NCBI RefSeq assembly: GCF_051020955.1
Contig: NW_027476193.1
Span: 248,001 to 312,000, forward strand
Origin: Megalopta genalis
Lineage: Eukaryota; Arthropoda; Insecta; Hymenoptera; Halictidae
DNA: 64,000 nt
Direction: 5' to 3'
The position numbers and the translations under genes are program-made. Below are positions 63,152 through 64,000 of the stretch, piece after piece; positions within the stretch are counted from its first letter, which is position 1, and every line of letters starts with the position of its first letter. The notes below the pieces were generated by a model. That model was not told the origin of the DNA. It saw nothing but the letters and a program-made list of their open reading frames with translations, and did no database searches.

Positions 63152-64000
63152 ATCATGTGTTTCGCTTGGAATTCAAGCTAACTCGTTTGTCTCGCGAGCA
63201 TTTGATGCTGAATCATGTATATCACAAGTATTTGAAGCTAAACCATTTGATACGCTTGGATTTGTAGCTAATCCTTCTAAGTCGCATTGATTTGAAGCTA
63301 AATCATGTGTTTCGCTTGGATTTGAAGCTAACACGCCTGTTTCACATGCTGTTGAAGCTAGATCATGTATACCACGAGTATTTGAAGCTAAAACATTTGT
63401 TTCGGATGGATTTGAAGATAAGCCTTCTACTTCGCATTGATTTGAAGCTAAATCATGTGTGTCGCATGGATTTGAAGCTACCTCGTTTGTGTCGCCTGCA
63501 TTTGGAGCTGAATCATGTATATCACAAGTATTTGAAGCTAAACCATTTGATTCGTATGGATATGTTGCTAAATCTTCTACTTCGCATTGATTTGAAACTA
63601 AATCATGTGTATCGCATGGATTGGAATCTAACTCGTTTGTTTCGCCTGCATTTGAAACTAAATCAAGTATATCGCAAGTATTTGATGCTAAAACATTTGT
63701 TTCGCATGGATTTGAAGATAAGCCTTCTACTTCGCATTGATTTGAAGCTAAATCATATGTATCGCATGGATTTGAAGCTAACTCGTTTGTTTCGCCTGCA
63801 TTTGAAGCTAAATCATTTATATCACATGTATTTGAAGCTAAACCATTTGATTCGTATGGATTTGTAGCTGAATCTTCTACTTCGCATTGATTTGAACAAA
63901 ATTATGTCTTTCGCATGTACTTGAAGCTAAGACTTCCACTTCGCATTGATTTGAAGCTAGATCATGTGTTTAGCTTGGATTTGAAGCTAACTCGTTTGTT

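Larger units (their letters stand above)
1..64000 (+). repeat. Continuous 30-bp satellite array filling the window
   Basis: Every line of the window reads as direct, head-to-tail copies of one monomer of about 30 bp. It starts with TTTGAAGCTA, has a variable middle (usually ATCATGTGT or a relative) and carries TTCGC near positions 21-25. No inverted monomers, unique spacers, transposons or array edges are visible. The most constant positions are 1-4, 6, 9, 11, 14, 16, 18, 22 and 23. The consensus is about 37% GC, with T over A and G over C on the given strand, as expected for a unidirectional array. Most monomers are exactly 30 bp; recurrent 29-bp and 31-bp forms exist. This organisation is typical of eukaryotic satellite DNA. 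A role at a centromere or in heterochromatin is inference only. Confidence 0.99.
60559..64000 (+). repeat. Type I then mixed super-repeat, running off the right edge
   Basis: It contains the complete 960-bp unit at 61072-62031 and a shortened second copy. Near 62761-62811 five monomers, including the marker pair, are missing: a 200-bp spacing in a related copy (10596 to 10796) is 50 bp here. After that the sequence follows the mixed subtype (compare 25.5 kb) to the window end. Confidence 0.82.

Noticed and set aside
1..64000. Dozens of open reading frames of 60-471 codons on both strands as genes
   Set aside because: They follow from a stop-free 30-bp period. Substitutions show no codon-position bias, stops and frame-shifting 29/31-bp monomers interrupt every phase, and no start context or domain is visible.
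1..64000. CRISPR array (about 30-bp direct repeats)
   Set aside because: Repeats are contiguous, with no unique spacers between them, and no cas gene or leader is present.
1..64000. Telomeric or subtelomeric repeat
   Set aside because: The monomer lacks the G-rich short motif of telomeres and no G-runs suited to quadruplex formation are present.
1..64000. Transposable element internal repeat or rDNA spacer
   Set aside because: No terminal repeats, poly-A tail, target-site duplication, transposase or reverse-transcriptase fragment, and no rRNA sequence is seen anywhere in the window.
1..64000. tRNA or other structured RNA genes
   Set aside because: No cloverleaf arms or A/B-box pattern was found; every segment is explained by satellite monomers.

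Overview
The window is a single unbroken tandem-repeat (satellite) array. From base 1 to base 64000 it consists of head-to-tail copies, all in the same orientation, of a monomer of about 30 bp. The monomer begins TTTGAAGCTA and carries TTCGC near positions 21-25; its consensus is about 37% GC. There are roughly 2,130 monomers. I found no unique sequence, no credible protein-coding gene, no rRNA or tRNA, no transposon, no CRISPR array and no array edge. This points to a eukaryotic chromosome, probably heterochromatin (centromeric, pericentromeric or other satellite block). The sequence alone does not identify the species or confirm a centromere.

The array is strongly hierarchical. Monomers fall into five families (A, B, C, D, E) that follow one another in fixed order, giving a 150-bp higher-order repeat (HOR). 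HOR variants are a seven-monomer form (A-A-A-B-C-D-E), a four-monomer form without A, and a two-monomer A-E form of 59 bp that contains a 29-bp A monomer. These assemble into a 960-bp, 32-monomer unit, and then into super-repeats mostly 2.3-4.0 kb long. The super-repeats are delimited by 16 copies of a diagnostic monomer pair containing an EcoRI hexamer. At the largest scale a 6,842-bp block lies in direct tandem duplication (about 42.24-49.08 kb and 49.08-55.92 kb).

Layout: 1-14.7 kb, type I super-repeats, passing into a mixed subtype after 10.8 kb; 14.7-19.2 kb, type II, rich in monomers with GTTTAGCTTGG; 19.2-41.9 kb, type I and mixed super-repeats, with a divergent stretch at 34.9-35.5 kb; 41.9-56.0 kb, type II, including the 6.8-kb duplication; 56.0-64.0 kb, mixed and then type I again. 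The array continues past both ends of the window.

The many open reading frames are by-products of the 30-bp period. Because 30 is divisible by three, any frame with no stop in one monomer stays open through many. Three of the six phases of the consensus are stop-free, about what chance predicts. The family-diagnostic differences are spread evenly over codon positions (6/6/5), and all three frames are repeatedly closed by stops or by 29- and 31-bp monomers. I therefore annotate no CDS.
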